Shown one piece after another: positions 7,352 to 15,314 of a DNA stretch of 37,308 nt. Position 1 is the first letter of the stretch. Each line of letters starts with the position of its first letter. Under the pieces are notes generated by a model, which did no database searches, was not told the origin of the DNA, and was given only the letters and a program-made list of their open reading frames with translations. A program made the position numbers and the translations under genes. The stretch is from positions 1-37,308 of the forward strand of contig DAHWOV010000038.1 of the NCBI GenBank assembly GCA_027339205.1. Reading direction: 5' to 3'. The DNA comes from JAJYVT01 sp027339205. Lineage in GTDB: Bacteria > Actinomycetota > Acidimicrobiia > Acidimicrobiales > RAAP-2.

Positions 7352-8284
7352 GTGCCGGGCGGGGGGATCGCGACCCACATGCGTGGTGTGCAGGCGGCGA
7401 CGCCGCTGGGCCGTTCGGTCTCCCGGCTGGCACTCGGCGCTCGCCGCTACGACATCGCACACCGCGCGCTCGTGATGGGAATCTTGAACCGCACGCCTGA
7501 CTCCTTCTACGACCACGGCGCCACGTTCGGGCTCGACGCGCTGCTCCGCCGCGCCGACGAGCTCGTCGCGCAGGGCGCGGACATTCTCGACGTCGGGGGC
7601 GTAAAGGCCGGACCCGGTCCGGAGGTGACCGAGCAAGAGGAGCTCGACCGCGTCGTCCCCGCAGTGGGAGCGATCACGGCGCGTTTCGAGGTGCCCGTGT
7701 CGGTGGACACGTGGCGGGCGAACGTCGCTCGGGCGGCCTACCAGGCGGGCGCGGTCGTCGGCAACGACATCAGCGGCTTCGCCGACCCCGACTACCTCCT
7801 CGCCGCCGCCGGCGCGGGGGCGTCGGTCGTCGCGACTCACATCCGGCTCGCGCCCCGCGTCCCCGATCCCGCCCCCCTTTATGACGACGTCGTCGCCACG
7901 GTCGCCGCATTCCTCGCAGAGCGGGCGCGACGCGCCATCGCGGCGGGGGTGCCTGCCGAGAGGGTGGTGCTCGATGCCGGCCTCGACCTCGGCAAGACCG
8001 CCGACCAGTCCCTCGCGCTGCTGCGGGCGTCCGACGTGCTCGCCGGGCTGGGCTTCCCCCTCCTCCTCTCGGCGTCCAACAAGACGTTCCTGGGCGTCGT
8101 GCTCGGGCTCGGGCTCGACGAGCGGCGGGAGGCGTCCCTCTCCGCCGCCGCCCTCGGCATCGCCTTGGGGTGCAGGGTCCTGCGCGTCCACGACGTCGCG
8201 GGGACCGTGCGCGTCCGTGACGCCCTCGCAGAGATCCTCTCCGCGCGCGGGAGCTCGCCGGTGCCCATACGCCGGCTCCGATGA
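7352..8284 (+). CDS. folP: Dihydropteroate synthase homologue, FolP2 type
   Basis: 310 aa TIM-barrel pterin-binding protein. GTG 7352 was chosen because GGAGGAGG (7339-7346) precedes it by 5 nt; GTG 7337 and ATG 7379 are alternatives. Motifs: GILNRTPDSFYDHGATF near residue 43, VDTWRANVA and NDISGF in the middle, SASNKTFLG near 240. Canonical DHPS has NVTPDSFSDGG in the first loop. The NRTPDSFYD form is typical of actinobacterial FolP2 paralogues, for which DHPS activity has been doubted. The role is therefore either 7,8-dihydropteroate synthesis from DHPPP and pABA, or a related pterin function. No folP1, folB or folK lies nearby. It is followed by holA with an ATGA overlap. Confidence 0.8.
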   Translation: MPGGGIATHMRGVQAATPLGRSVSRLALGARRYDIAHRALVMGILNRTPDSFYDHGATFGLDALLRRADELVAQGADILDVGGVKAGPGPEVTEQEELDRVVPAVGAITARFEVPVSVDTWRANVARAAYQAGAVVGNDISGFADPDYLLAAAGAGASVVATHIRLAPRVPDPAPLYDDVVATVAAFLAERARRAIAAGVPAERVVLDAGLDLGKTADQSLALLRASDVLAGLGFPLLLSASNKTFLGVVLGLGLDERREASLSAAALGIALGCRVLRVHDVAGTVRVRDALAEILSARGSSPVPIRRLR

Positions 8285-9402
8285 CGGGCCGCGCCCTGGG
8301 TGAGGAGGGGGAGGGAACCCCGCGCGCCGCCGGGACCTCGCGCGCCGGCCCAGCCGGCACCTCGCGCGCCGGCTCCCCCGGCACCGTCCACGTGGTCCGT
8401 GGGGATGATCCGGCGCTCGTCGTCCAGGCGGCGCGCGCGCTCGTCGAACGGCTGTCCGGCGGCGTCGACCAGTCGCTGGCGGTCGAAGAGCACGGTGCCG
8501 CCGACGAGCTCGACGTCGGAGCGATCGTGGACGCGTGCACGACGCCGCCCCTCCTGGCCGACCGACGGGTGGTCGTCGTGCGCGAGGCCGGCAGGCTTGG
8601 CGCGTCGGACGCGGCGCGCCTCGCGCAGGCCCTCGACCACGCCGTCCCCTCGGTCCACCTCGTGCTCGTCGCAGGGGGCGGGTCGATCCCCGCTCCGCTG
8701 GTGAAGCTCGCGGCCGCATCCGGCGAGGTGGTCGAGGCGGCGGCCGGCCGCGGCCGTGAACGCGGGCGCTGGATGGCCGAGCAGCTCCGCCACGCGCCCG
8801 TGCGGCTCGACGCCGCCGCGAGCCGCCGGCTGGAGGAGCACCTCGGCGAGGATCTCGGTCGGCTGGCGGGCCTTCTCGAGTCGCTCGCCGCCGCCTACGG
8901 AAAGGGCGCGTCCGTGAGCCTCGCGGCGCTCGAGCCGTTCCTCGGGGAAGCCGGCGCGGTCCCTCCCTGGGAGCTCACCGACGCGGTCGACCAGGGCGAC
9001 GCCCGTGCCGCCCTCCGCGCGCTCCACCGACTGGTCGGGTCCGGCCGGCCGGCCCCGCTGGTCCTCGCCACCCTGCACAGCCACTTCTCCAACATGCTGC
9101 GCCTGGACGGGGCTGCGGTCGTCACCGCAGACGCCGCCGCCGCCCTCCTCGGCGTGAAGAGCCCGTTCGTCGCCAAGAAGGCGCTGGAGCGGGCCCGCCA
9201 GCTTGGCAGCGAGCGCATCGGCCAGGCCGTCACCTTGATCGCGGACGCAGACCTCGACGTGAAGGGGAGGACGGCACTGCCGGCCGAGGTGGTGCTCGAG
9301 GTGCTCGTCGCGCGGCTGGCCCGCCTCGCCCGGACCCGGGCCGCAGCCCCGCACGCGCAGCGCAGCGCGCCCGCTCCTCGGGGCGGCCGGGCGCGCCGCT
9401 GA
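8281..9402 (+). CDS. holA: DNA polymerase III delta subunit
   Basis: 373 aa. This is the clamp-loader delta subunit, which opens the beta sliding clamp during loading. Similarity starts near residue 36 (VHVVRGDDPALVVQAA). The collar-like C-terminal part (about 215-350) carries PPWELTDAVDQGDARAALRALHRL and LATLHSHFSNMLRL, typical of HolA. The first 35 residues are low complexity and include a duplicated 15-nt segment (8335-8349 and 8359-8373). ATG 8281 overlaps the folP stop (ATGA). Convergent with rpsT, which is the usual gene order in Gram-positive bacteria. Confidence 0.9.
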   Translation: MTGRALGEEGEGTPRAAGTSRAGPAGTSRAGSPGTVHVVRGDDPALVVQAARALVERLSGGVDQSLAVEEHGAADELDVGAIVDACTTPPLLADRRVVVVREAGRLGASDAARLAQALDHAVPSVHLVLVAGGGSIPAPLVKLAAASGEVVEAAAGRGRERGRWMAEQLRHAPVRLDAAASRRLEEHLGEDLGRLAGLLESLAAAYGKGASVSLAALEPFLGEAGAVPPWELTDAVDQGDARAALRALHRLVGSGRPAPLVLATLHSHFSNMLRLDGAAVVTADAAAALLGVKSPFVAKKALERARQLGSERIGQAVTLIADADLDVKGRTALPAEVVLEVLVARLARLARTRAAAPHAQRSAPAPRGGRARR

Positions 9403-9425
9403 CCCCGACGTCGAGGCGCGCAGCC

Positions 9426-9689
9426 TCAGGACGAGAGCTTCGCGATGCGCCGCATCAGCCGCGACTTGCGGTTCGCGGCCTGGTTCTTGTGGATCACGCC
9501 CTGTGAGGCGGCCTTGTCGATCCGCTTCACCGCGGCACGGAGCGCGTCGATCGCGTCCTCCGCGCCGGACTCGGCTGCTGCGACAGCGGTCTTGGCCCGG
9601 GTGCGCATCTCGGAGCGGACAGACCGGTTGCGCAGCCGCCGGCGCTCGTTCTGGAGATTGCGCTTGATCTGGGACTTGATGTTCGCCAC
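9426..9689 (-). CDS. rpsT: 30S ribosomal protein S20
   Basis: 87 aa basic helical protein starting MANIKSQIKRNLQNERRR, the S20 signature, with the C-terminal KNQAANRKSRLMRRIAKL. It binds 16S rRNA early in 30S assembly. The GTG start (9687-9689) has a GAGGAA SD 8 nt upstream. It lies on the opposite strand between holA and lepA. A TACGAT box (minus strand, 9780-9785) is a candidate -10, giving a leader of about 85 nt. Its full length suggests an intact gene. Confidence 0.97.
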   Translation of the reverse strand: MANIKSQIKRNLQNERRRLRNRSVRSEMRTRAKTAVAAAESGAEDAIDALRAAVKRIDKAASQGVIHKNQAANRKSRLMRRIAKLSS

Positions 9690-9779
9690 GGTGCGAATTC
9701 CTCGGATCTGCGGTCAGGGTGCCACCGGCATGCCAATGGCGCGCGGGCCCGGGCTCGTCCCGGGACGCGGCGGGCGCCC

Positions 9780-9853
9780 ATCGTAGCAGGCGACCTGGCG
9801 CGGTCGCCCGGTCGCGCCACGTGCTCGGGCAAGGGAGTCGCCGCCGCTACGAT
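9780..9853. promoter_or_regulatory. Divergent rpsT and lepA promoter boxes
   Basis: A minus-strand TACGAT (9780-9785) faces rpsT and a plus-strand TACGAT (9848-9853) faces lepA. The latter ends 9 nt before the GTG at 9863, so the lepA transcript would start at or very near its start codon. Both -35 regions are weak. Confidence 0.5.
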
Positions 9854-9862
9854 CGATGGACC

Positions 9863-11680
9863 GTGCCCTCGTCTGGCGGGCCGGCACCCGGGAAGGTGCC
9901 GACCGCGCGCATCCGCAACTTCTCGATCATCAGCCACGTCGACCACGGCAAGTCGACGCTCTCGGACCGTATCCTCGAGCTGACCGGCGCGGTCGACCCC
10001 CGCCTGATGCGCGAGCAGTACCTGGACTCGATGGACATCGAGCGCGAGCGCGGCATCACGATCAAGGCGCAGAACGTGCGGGTCGTCTACCGGGACCACG
10101 TGCTGCACCTGATCGACACCCCTGGCCACGTCGACTTCGGCTACGAGGTGAGCCGGTCGCTCGCGGCCTGCGAAGGGGCGGTGCTGCTCGTCGACGCGTC
10201 GCAGGGGATCCAGGCGCAGACCCTCGCCAACAGCTACCAGGCCATCGAGCACGACCTCGAGATCGTGGCCGTGCTGAACAAGATCGACCTGCCCGCGGCG
10301 GACCCCGAGCGGGCGGCGAAGGAGATCGAGCAGGTCCTCGGGATCGCGGCGGACCAGATCCTGCGCATCTCGGCGAAGACGGGCGAGGGCGTGCCCGAGC
10401 TGCTCGACGCAATCGTCGAACGGATCCCCCCGCCCGAGGGGCGGCGCGACGCCCCGCTGCGAGCGCTGATCTTCGACTCGTCCTACGACCAGTACCGGGG
10501 AGTGGTCTCCTCGGTGCGGGTGGTCGACGGTGTGCTGTCCAACGCGAGCCGCCTGCGGTTCATGCAGGCGGGGGCGGTGCATGACGTCGAGGAGATCGGC
10601 GTGCGCACGCCCGACCCCCAGCGCGCCGAGGAGCTCGGCCCCGGAGAGGTGGGCTACCTCATCGCAGGGATCAAGAACGTCGGGGAGGCCCGCTCGGGCG
10701 AGACGGTGACCGACGCCGCGTCCCCGGCGCCCGCCCCGCTTGCGGGTTACCGCGACCCGAAGCCGATGGTCTTCTGCGGCCTGTACCCGATCGACGGCGA
10801 CGAGCTCCCCGAGCTGCGCGACGCGCTCGACAAGCTGAAGCTCAACGACGCCAGCTTCACCTACGAGCCCGAGTCGTCGCACGCGCTCGGCTTCGGCTTC
10901 CGCTGCGGCTTCCTCGGGCTCTTGCACATGGAGATCATCAGGGAGCGGCTCGAGCGGGAGTTCGATCTCTCGCTCATCGCCACCGCGCCGTCTGTCGAGT
11001 ACCGGGCGTACCTGACCGACGGGACGGTCGCAGAGGTGGACAACCCCACCGGTCTCCCCGATGCCGCACGGATCGACCATGTCGACGAGCCGATGCTGAC
11101 CGCCACCGTCCTCACGCCCTCGGAGTACACCGGCACGGTCATGGACCTGTGCCAGAGCCGCCGCGGCGAGATGCAACGCATGGAGTACCTCTCGCCCGAG
11201 CGGGTCGAGCTCGTCTACTCGATCCCGCTCGCCGAGGTCGTCGTCGACTTCTTCGACCAGCTGAAGAGCCGGACGAAGGGCTATGCGAGCCTCGACTACG
11301 AGCCTGCGGGCTACGCGACGGCCGACCTCGTGCGCGTCGACCTGCTCATCAACCACGTCCCGGTGGACGCCTTCTCGACGATCGTCCACCGCTCGGCGGC
11401 CGACGCCTACGGGCGGCGGATGACCGAGAAGCTGCGCGAGCTGATCCCCCGCCAGCTCTTCGACGTCCCGATCCAGGCGGCGATCGGCGGGCGGGTCGTC
11501 GCGCGCGAGACCGTGAAGGCGAGGCGCAAGGATGTGCTGGCGAAGTGCTATGGGGGTGACATCACGCGCAAGCGCAAGCTGCTCGAGCGCCAGAAGGAGG
11601 GGAAGAAGCGGATGAAGAGCATCGGACGCGTCGAGGTGCCCCAGGAGGCGTTCATCTCGGCGCTCCGCCTCGACGATTGA
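9863..11680 (+). CDS. lepA: Elongation factor 4 (LepA, translational GTPase)
   Basis: 605 aa, family-normal length. G1 HVDHGKST (near residue 24), switch I with RGITIKAQ, DTPGHVDFGYEV (G3), NKIDLP (G4) and SAKTG (G5) are all present. The EF-G-like domains and the LepA-specific C-terminal domain follow, with the family ending KGKKRMKSIGRVEVPQEAFI-like near the C-terminus. It is a ribosome-associated GTPase implicated in stalled elongation and 30S biogenesis. Start GTG 9863 is chosen from the TACGAT box 9 nt upstream and the lack of an SD (leaderless); GTG 9896 is an alternative. Followed by hrcA. Confidence 0.96.
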   Translation: MPSSGGPAPGKVPTARIRNFSIISHVDHGKSTLSDRILELTGAVDPRLMREQYLDSMDIERERGITIKAQNVRVVYRDHVLHLIDTPGHVDFGYEVSRSLAACEGAVLLVDASQGIQAQTLANSYQAIEHDLEIVAVLNKIDLPAADPERAAKEIEQVLGIAADQILRISAKTGEGVPELLDAIVERIPPPEGRRDAPLRALIFDSSYDQYRGVVSSVRVVDGVLSNASRLRFMQAGAVHDVEEIGVRTPDPQRAEELGPGEVGYLIAGIKNVGEARSGETVTDAASPAPAPLAGYRDPKPMVFCGLYPIDGDELPELRDALDKLKLNDASFTYEPESSHALGFGFRCGFLGLLHMEIIRERLEREFDLSLIATAPSVEYRAYLTDGTVAEVDNPTGLPDAARIDHVDEPMLTATVLTPSEYTGTVMDLCQSRRGEMQRMEYLSPERVELVYSIPLAEVVVDFFDQLKSRTKGYASLDYEPAGYATADLVRVDLLINHVPVDAFSTIVHRSAADAYGRRMTEKLRELIPRQLFDVPIQAAIGGRVVARETVKARRKDVLAKCYGGDITRKRKLLERQKEGKKRMKSIGRVEVPQEAFISALRLDD

Positions 11681-11706
11681 CCGGCGCACGACCGCCCGCG
11701 CGAGCC

Positions 11707-11731
11707 TGGCACTCGGTAGAATCGAGTGCCA
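11707..11731 (+). promoter_or_regulatory. CIRCE operator and promoter of hrcA-dnaJ
   Basis: Inverted repeat TGGCACTC (11707-11714), 9-nt spacer, GAGTGCCA (11724-11731), the HrcA-binding CIRCE form. The spacer contains TAGAAT (11717-11722), a plausible -10, so HrcA binding would cover the promoter. The hrcA ATG is at 11761. Confidence 0.9.
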
Positions 11732-11760
11732 AGGACGACGTTGCCGACGGAGACGCACCC

Positions 11761-12846
11761 ATGCCCGACACCCAGGACCTCGACCCCCGCAAGGCCGCGA
11801 TCCTCGAGGCCGTCGTGACCGAGTACATCGGCACGGCCCAGCCGGTCGGGTCCCACCACGTGGCCCAGGCCGCCGGCATCAACGTCTCGTCGGCGACGAT
11901 CCGCTCCGAGATGGTGGCGCTGGAGCGCGAGGGGTACCTCGCGCAGCCGCACACGAGCGCCGGGCGGATCCCGACCGACAAGGGCTACCGGTTCTTCGTC
12001 GACCAGCTGACCGAGCCCGGCGTGCTCAGCCCGTCGCAGCGCCACAAGGTGAGCCGGTTCTTCGACCAGGTCCACGGGGAGATGGAGGAGATGCTCGAGC
12101 GGACCTCTGGGCTGCTCTGCGAGCTCACCTCCTACGCGTCGGTGGTGCTCCCGCCGAGCCACGAAGCCGCCGCGGTGCGCTCCGTGCAGCTCGTGGGGCT
12201 CGGGCCGAGGTTGGCCCTGCTCGTGGCGGTCCTCGCCGACGGCACGGTCGAGAAGCGCTCGATCGACTTCGCCGAAGAGGTCTCCGACGAGGTGCTGGCA
12301 ACGGCGTCGGCCCGGTTGCAGGCGGCCGCGAAGTCGCGTTCGCTCGGTGCGGTCATCGCGCCGGAGCCGAGCGGCGACCCTGCGGTCGACAAGGTGGTGT
12401 CGCTCGCGCAGCCGGTGCTCGCGGACCTCGCCTCGGAGGCCCACGACCGCGTGTTCGTCGGAGGCCCCTCCAAGCTTGCTGCGGCCTTCGACGCGGTCGA
12501 CACCGTCCGCGCAGTGCTCGCCACGCTCGAGAAGCAGCTCGTCGTGGTCTCCCTCCTTCGCGACGTGATCGAGCGGGGCCTGTCCGTGGCGATCGGGGCG
12601 GAGCACGGCTACGAGCCGCTCTCCTCGTGCGCCGTGGTAGTGACGCCGGTCAACGTCGACGGGCATGCGGCGGGTGCCGTGGGGCTGCTCGGGCCGACCC
12701 GCATGAATTATCCGCAGGCGCTCGCCGCAGCCCGGGTCGTCTCGGAGCACCTCGGCCGGCGGCTCGGCGAATCGTTCGATCCCGGGTCGGCGCGCCGGCC
12801 GGCCGGGAGGGCCGCTCCAAGGAGGCGTGCACGTGGCAGGCGCTGA
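11761..12846 (+). CDS. hrcA: Heat-inducible transcription repressor HrcA
   Basis: 361 aa. An N-terminal winged helix (about 5-75; EYIGTAQPVGSHHVAQAAG, then SSATIRSEMVALEREGYL and HTSAGRIPTDKGYRFFVD) is followed by the GAF-like dimerisation domain with the family end YEPLSSCAVVVTPV and GLLGPTRMNYPQALAAARVV. It represses class I heat-shock genes at CIRCE sites and usually depends on GroEL for folding. ATG 11761 is preceded by GGAG 8 nt upstream and by a CIRCE, implying autoregulation. A basic tail (last 20 residues) overlaps the dnaJ start. A second CIRCE in the window is at 29412. Confidence 0.96.
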   Translation: MPDTQDLDPRKAAILEAVVTEYIGTAQPVGSHHVAQAAGINVSSATIRSEMVALEREGYLAQPHTSAGRIPTDKGYRFFVDQLTEPGVLSPSQRHKVSRFFDQVHGEMEEMLERTSGLLCELTSYASVVLPPSHEAAAVRSVQLVGLGPRLALLVAVLADGTVEKRSIDFAEEVSDEVLATASARLQAAAKSRSLGAVIAPEPSGDPAVDKVVSLAQPVLADLASEAHDRVFVGGPSKLAAAFDAVDTVRAVLATLEKQLVVVSLLRDVIERGLSVAIGAEHGYEPLSSCAVVVTPVNVDGHAAGAVGLLGPTRMNYPQALAAARVVSEHLGRRLGESFDPGSARRPAGRAAPRRRARGRR

Positions 12847-13966
12847 GACGATGGGCGACCTCTACGAGCTTCTCGGGGTCCGGCCGGACGCGACCGAAGA
12901 GGAGATCAAGCGCGCCTACCGGCGCCGGGCGCGCGAGTACCACCCGGACGCGAACGGAGGCGACCCGGAGCTCGAGGCCAAGTTCAAGGAGATCTCCTTC
13001 GCCTACGAGGTGCTGCGCGACCCCGAGCGCCGCGCCCGCTACGACCGGCTCGGCCCCGCGAGCTTCGGCGGCGCAGGCGCCGCAGGCGGCGCCGGCTTCG
13101 GGTTCGACGGCGGGCTCTCGGACCTCTTCGAGATGTTCTTCGGGACGATGACCGGCGCACCCCGCGGGAGGCAGCGTGGCCCCCAGCAGGGCAGCGACGC
13201 CGAGGTCACCTTGCACCTCGAATTCGCCGAGGCGGTCTTCGGGGCGCACAAGCAGCTCTCGGTGCGGCTGCCGGTCACCTGCAGCGAGTGCGGCGGCAGC
13301 GGGGCGGCGCCGGGGACCCAGCCCGTCGCGTGCACCGACTGCCAGGGGACGGGCGAGATCCGCCGCCTCCGCAACTCCCTGCTGGGCCAGGTGATGACCA
13401 CGATCGGCTGCTCGAGGTGCCAGGGGACCGGCGAGGTGATCGCCGACCCCTGCAGGGCCTGTCGCGGCGACGGACGGCGGATGGAGGACAGGGACTTCAT
13501 GGTCGAAGTGCCCGCCGGCGTGGACGACGGGTCGACGCTCCGCCTCGCGGGCCGGGGCCCGGCAGGGCCGCGCGGCGGGCCCAACGGGTCGCTCTTCGTC
13601 CACCTCGTGGTGGAGCCCGACGAGCGTTTCGAGCGCGCAGGCGACGACCTGCACACGACCCTGCACATCGGCATGGCACAAGCGGCGCTCGGCACGTCGG
13701 TCGAGGTGGAGACGCTCGAGGAGCCTCGCCAGATCGCGGTCGCGCAGGGCACCCAGACCGGGACGGTGGTGCGGATCCGAGGGCTCGGCGTGCCCCACCT
13801 CCGAGGACGCGGCCGGGGCGACCTCTACGTCCACCTCGCGGTCGACACGCCGACCGAGCTCTCGCCCCGCCAGCGTGAGCTCTTGGCCGAGCTCGCCGCT
13901 GAGCGCGGCGAGGAGGTCCACGGACACGACGGCGTCCTCTCCCGGATCCGCTCCGCGCTCGGCTGA
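12833..13966 (+). CDS. dnaJ: Chaperone DnaJ (type I Hsp40)
   Basis: 377 aa. J-domain (about 8-70) with the HPD motif in REYHPDANGG, a Gly-rich stretch (about 75-95), then four zinc-binding CxxCxGxG-type repeats (CSECGGSG, CTDCQGTG, CSRCQGTG, CRACRGDG) and the C-terminal substrate-binding domains. It is the co-chaperone that delivers substrates to DnaK and stimulates its ATPase. GTG 12833 is favoured because AAGGAGG ends 7 nt upstream; GTG 12827 and ATG 12851 are alternatives. It overlaps hrcA by 14 bp and is under the CIRCE. It is probably the DnaJ2 of the hrcA-dnaJ pair, with another copy next to dnaK elsewhere (inference). Confidence 0.95.
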   Translation: MAGAETMGDLYELLGVRPDATEEEIKRAYRRRAREYHPDANGGDPELEAKFKEISFAYEVLRDPERRARYDRLGPASFGGAGAAGGAGFGFDGGLSDLFEMFFGTMTGAPRGRQRGPQQGSDAEVTLHLEFAEAVFGAHKQLSVRLPVTCSECGGSGAAPGTQPVACTDCQGTGEIRRLRNSLLGQVMTTIGCSRCQGTGEVIADPCRACRGDGRRMEDRDFMVEVPAGVDDGSTLRLAGRGPAGPRGGPNGSLFVHLVVEPDERFERAGDDLHTTLHIGMAQAALGTSVEVETLEEPRQIAVAQGTQTGTVVRIRGLGVPHLRGRGRGDLYVHLAVDTPTELSPRQRELLAELAAERGEEVHGHDGVLSRIRSALG

Positions 13967-13979
13967 TCCCCGGGCAGGC

Positions 13980-14687
13980 ATGCCACCGGGGCTCGTCGCG
14001 CGCCGCCGCGCCGCCGCGCAGGTGCTCGTCGGCGACCCAGGCGCCCCGGTCCTCGCGAGCGAGTCCGCCCACCACCTGGAGCGAGTCCTGCGGTTGGCCG
14101 ACGGCGAGACGGTCGTGGCGACCGACGGACGCGGCCGATGGACGCGGTGCCGCTATCGCCGGCAGGGCACCCTCGAGCTGGACGGGACGACGGAGCTCGA
14201 AGCCGCGCCGGTCCCGGCCCTTACCGTCGCCTTCACCCCTGTGAAGGCTGCTCGCCCCGAGTGGGTGGTCCAGAAGCTCACCGAGCTCGGCATCGACCGG
14301 ATCGTCATCCTCTCGTCGGCCCGCTCGGTCGTCCGTTGGGACGCGGACCGTGCCGGCGCCCTCCTCGGCCGCCTTCGCCGGGTGGCGGCCGAGGCGTCAG
14401 CCCAGTCCCGGCGGGTGTGGCTCCCAGAGGTCGTCGGCGTCGTCGGCCTCGACGACCTCGAACCCGCAGGCACGGCCCTCGCCGAGCCCGGCGGCCCTGC
14501 GCTCGCCGCGGAGGTCACCGGCATCGCCGTCGGGCCCGAAGGCGGGTGGAGCGCCGACGAGCTCTCGTCGGGCTGGCCGACGGTCGGGCTCGCGGCGTAC
14601 GTGCTTCGCACCGAGACCGCCGCGATCGCTGCCGGGGTGCTCCTCGGCGCCCGGCGCGCCGGTACGGTGTCAGGCCACGGAGAATGA
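13980..14687 (+). CDS. rsmE: 16S rRNA m3U1498 methyltransferase RsmE
   Basis: 235 aa SPOUT-class methyltransferase. An N-terminal PUA-like part (about 15-70) is followed by the SPOUT domain: FTPVKAARPEWVVQKLTELGID, then EASAQSRR, the SAM-binding loop IAVGPEGGWSADE (near 180) and LAAYVLRTETAAIAA, which are the RsmE signatures. It methylates U1498 of 16S rRNA. It starts 13 nt after dnaJ, a conserved order in Gram-positive bacteria. Confidence 0.94.
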   Translation: MPPGLVARRRAAAQVLVGDPGAPVLASESAHHLERVLRLADGETVVATDGRGRWTRCRYRRQGTLELDGTTELEAAPVPALTVAFTPVKAARPEWVVQKLTELGIDRIVILSSARSVVRWDADRAGALLGRLRRVAAEASAQSRRVWLPEVVGVVGLDDLEPAGTALAEPGGPALAAEVTGIAVGPEGGWSADELSSGWPTVGLAAYVLRTETAAIAAGVLLGARRAGTVSGHGE

Positions 14688-14715
14688 GTCTCCGACGGCA
14701 CATCGCAGTGGGAGT

Positions 14716-14961
14716 ATGAACGTGATGGCGGAGCAGGTGCGCTGGCTCAGCACCAAGGATGCGTCGGCGCGCCTCGGCGTGACGCTGCGGAGCCTGTACC
14801 GGTTCATTGACGGCGGCGACCTCGCGGCCTATAAGTTCGGCCGGGTGATCCGCCTGAAGGAGGAGGACGTCGACCGGTTCATCGAGTCCTGCAGGATCGC
14901 CCCCGGCGATCTGGAGCACCTCCTGCCGCCCCGCCGATCGACCGACGGACGGGAACCCTGA
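14716..14961 (+). CDS. Small excisionase-family helix-turn-helix protein
   Basis: 81 aa. A MerR/excisionase-like winged HTH: LSTKDASARLGVTLRSLYRFIDGGDL followed by YKFGRVIRLKEEDVDRFIE, the usual helix-turn-helix plus wing ending in the RLxxxDVxxF motif. Such stand-alone single-domain proteins are chromosomal regulators in Actinobacteria (BldC-like) rather than phage excisionases, and no integrase is present. The start is uncertain: ATG 14716, GTG 14722 and ATG 14725 are all close to GGGAG (14709-14713), which best suits 14722. Its stop overlaps the presumed HIT start. Confidence 0.8.
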   Translation: MNVMAEQVRWLSTKDASARLGVTLRSLYRFIDGGDLAAYKFGRVIRLKEEDVDRFIESCRIAPGDLEHLLPPRRSTDGREP

Positions 14962-15314
14962 CGCCGGCCGGCTGCCTCTTCTGCGGGATCGTGGCCGGCG
15001 AGGTGCCCGCCGAGGTGGTCTGCACCACCGCACGCACCGTCGCGTTCCGTGACATCCACCCCCAGGCGCCAGTCCACGTGCTCGTCGTGCCCCGGCGCCA
15101 CATCGACCACGCCGGCGTCGTCTCGCCGGAGGACGCCCCGGACGTCGCGGAGATGTTCACGACCGCCCGCGCGGTCGCCGAGGCCGAAGGGATCGGCGCC
15201 CCCGAGCGCGGGTACCGCCTGGTGCTCAACGTCGGGAAGGACTCTTTGAACTCCGTGCCCCACCTCCACCTCCACGTGCTCGGCGGCAGGCCGATGACGT
15301 GGCCCCCCGGGTGA
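14958..15314 (+). CDS. HIT-family nucleotide-binding protein, probable CTG start
   Basis: 118 aa if begun at CTG 14958. The histidine triad is HLHLHV in PHLHLHVLGG near the C-terminus, typical of HINT-type purine nucleotide phosphoramidases. The N-terminal CLFCGIVAGEVPA (family CxFCxIxxGExPA, often zinc-binding) lies upstream of the first GTG (14991) and in frame, so the real start must be earlier. No ATG or GTG is in reach. CTG 14958 overlaps the preceding TGA and is the best candidate. It is followed by phoH with a GTGA overlap. Confidence 0.85.
   Translation: MTPAGCLFCGIVAGEVPAEVVCTTARTVAFRDIHPQAPVHVLVVPRRHIDHAGVVSPEDAPDVAEMFTTARAVAEAEGIGAPERGYRLVLNVGKDSLNSVPHLHLHVLGGRPMTWPPG

Noticed and set aside
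9527..11758. Long minus-strand open frame opposite lepA
   Set aside because: lepA is unmistakable on the plus strand and the antisense translation is Arg/Asp/Val-rich without any family match.
14716..14961. Phage or integrative element signal from the excisionase-like gene
   Set aside because: It is embedded in a conserved housekeeping operon with no integrase, tRNA or attachment repeats nearby.
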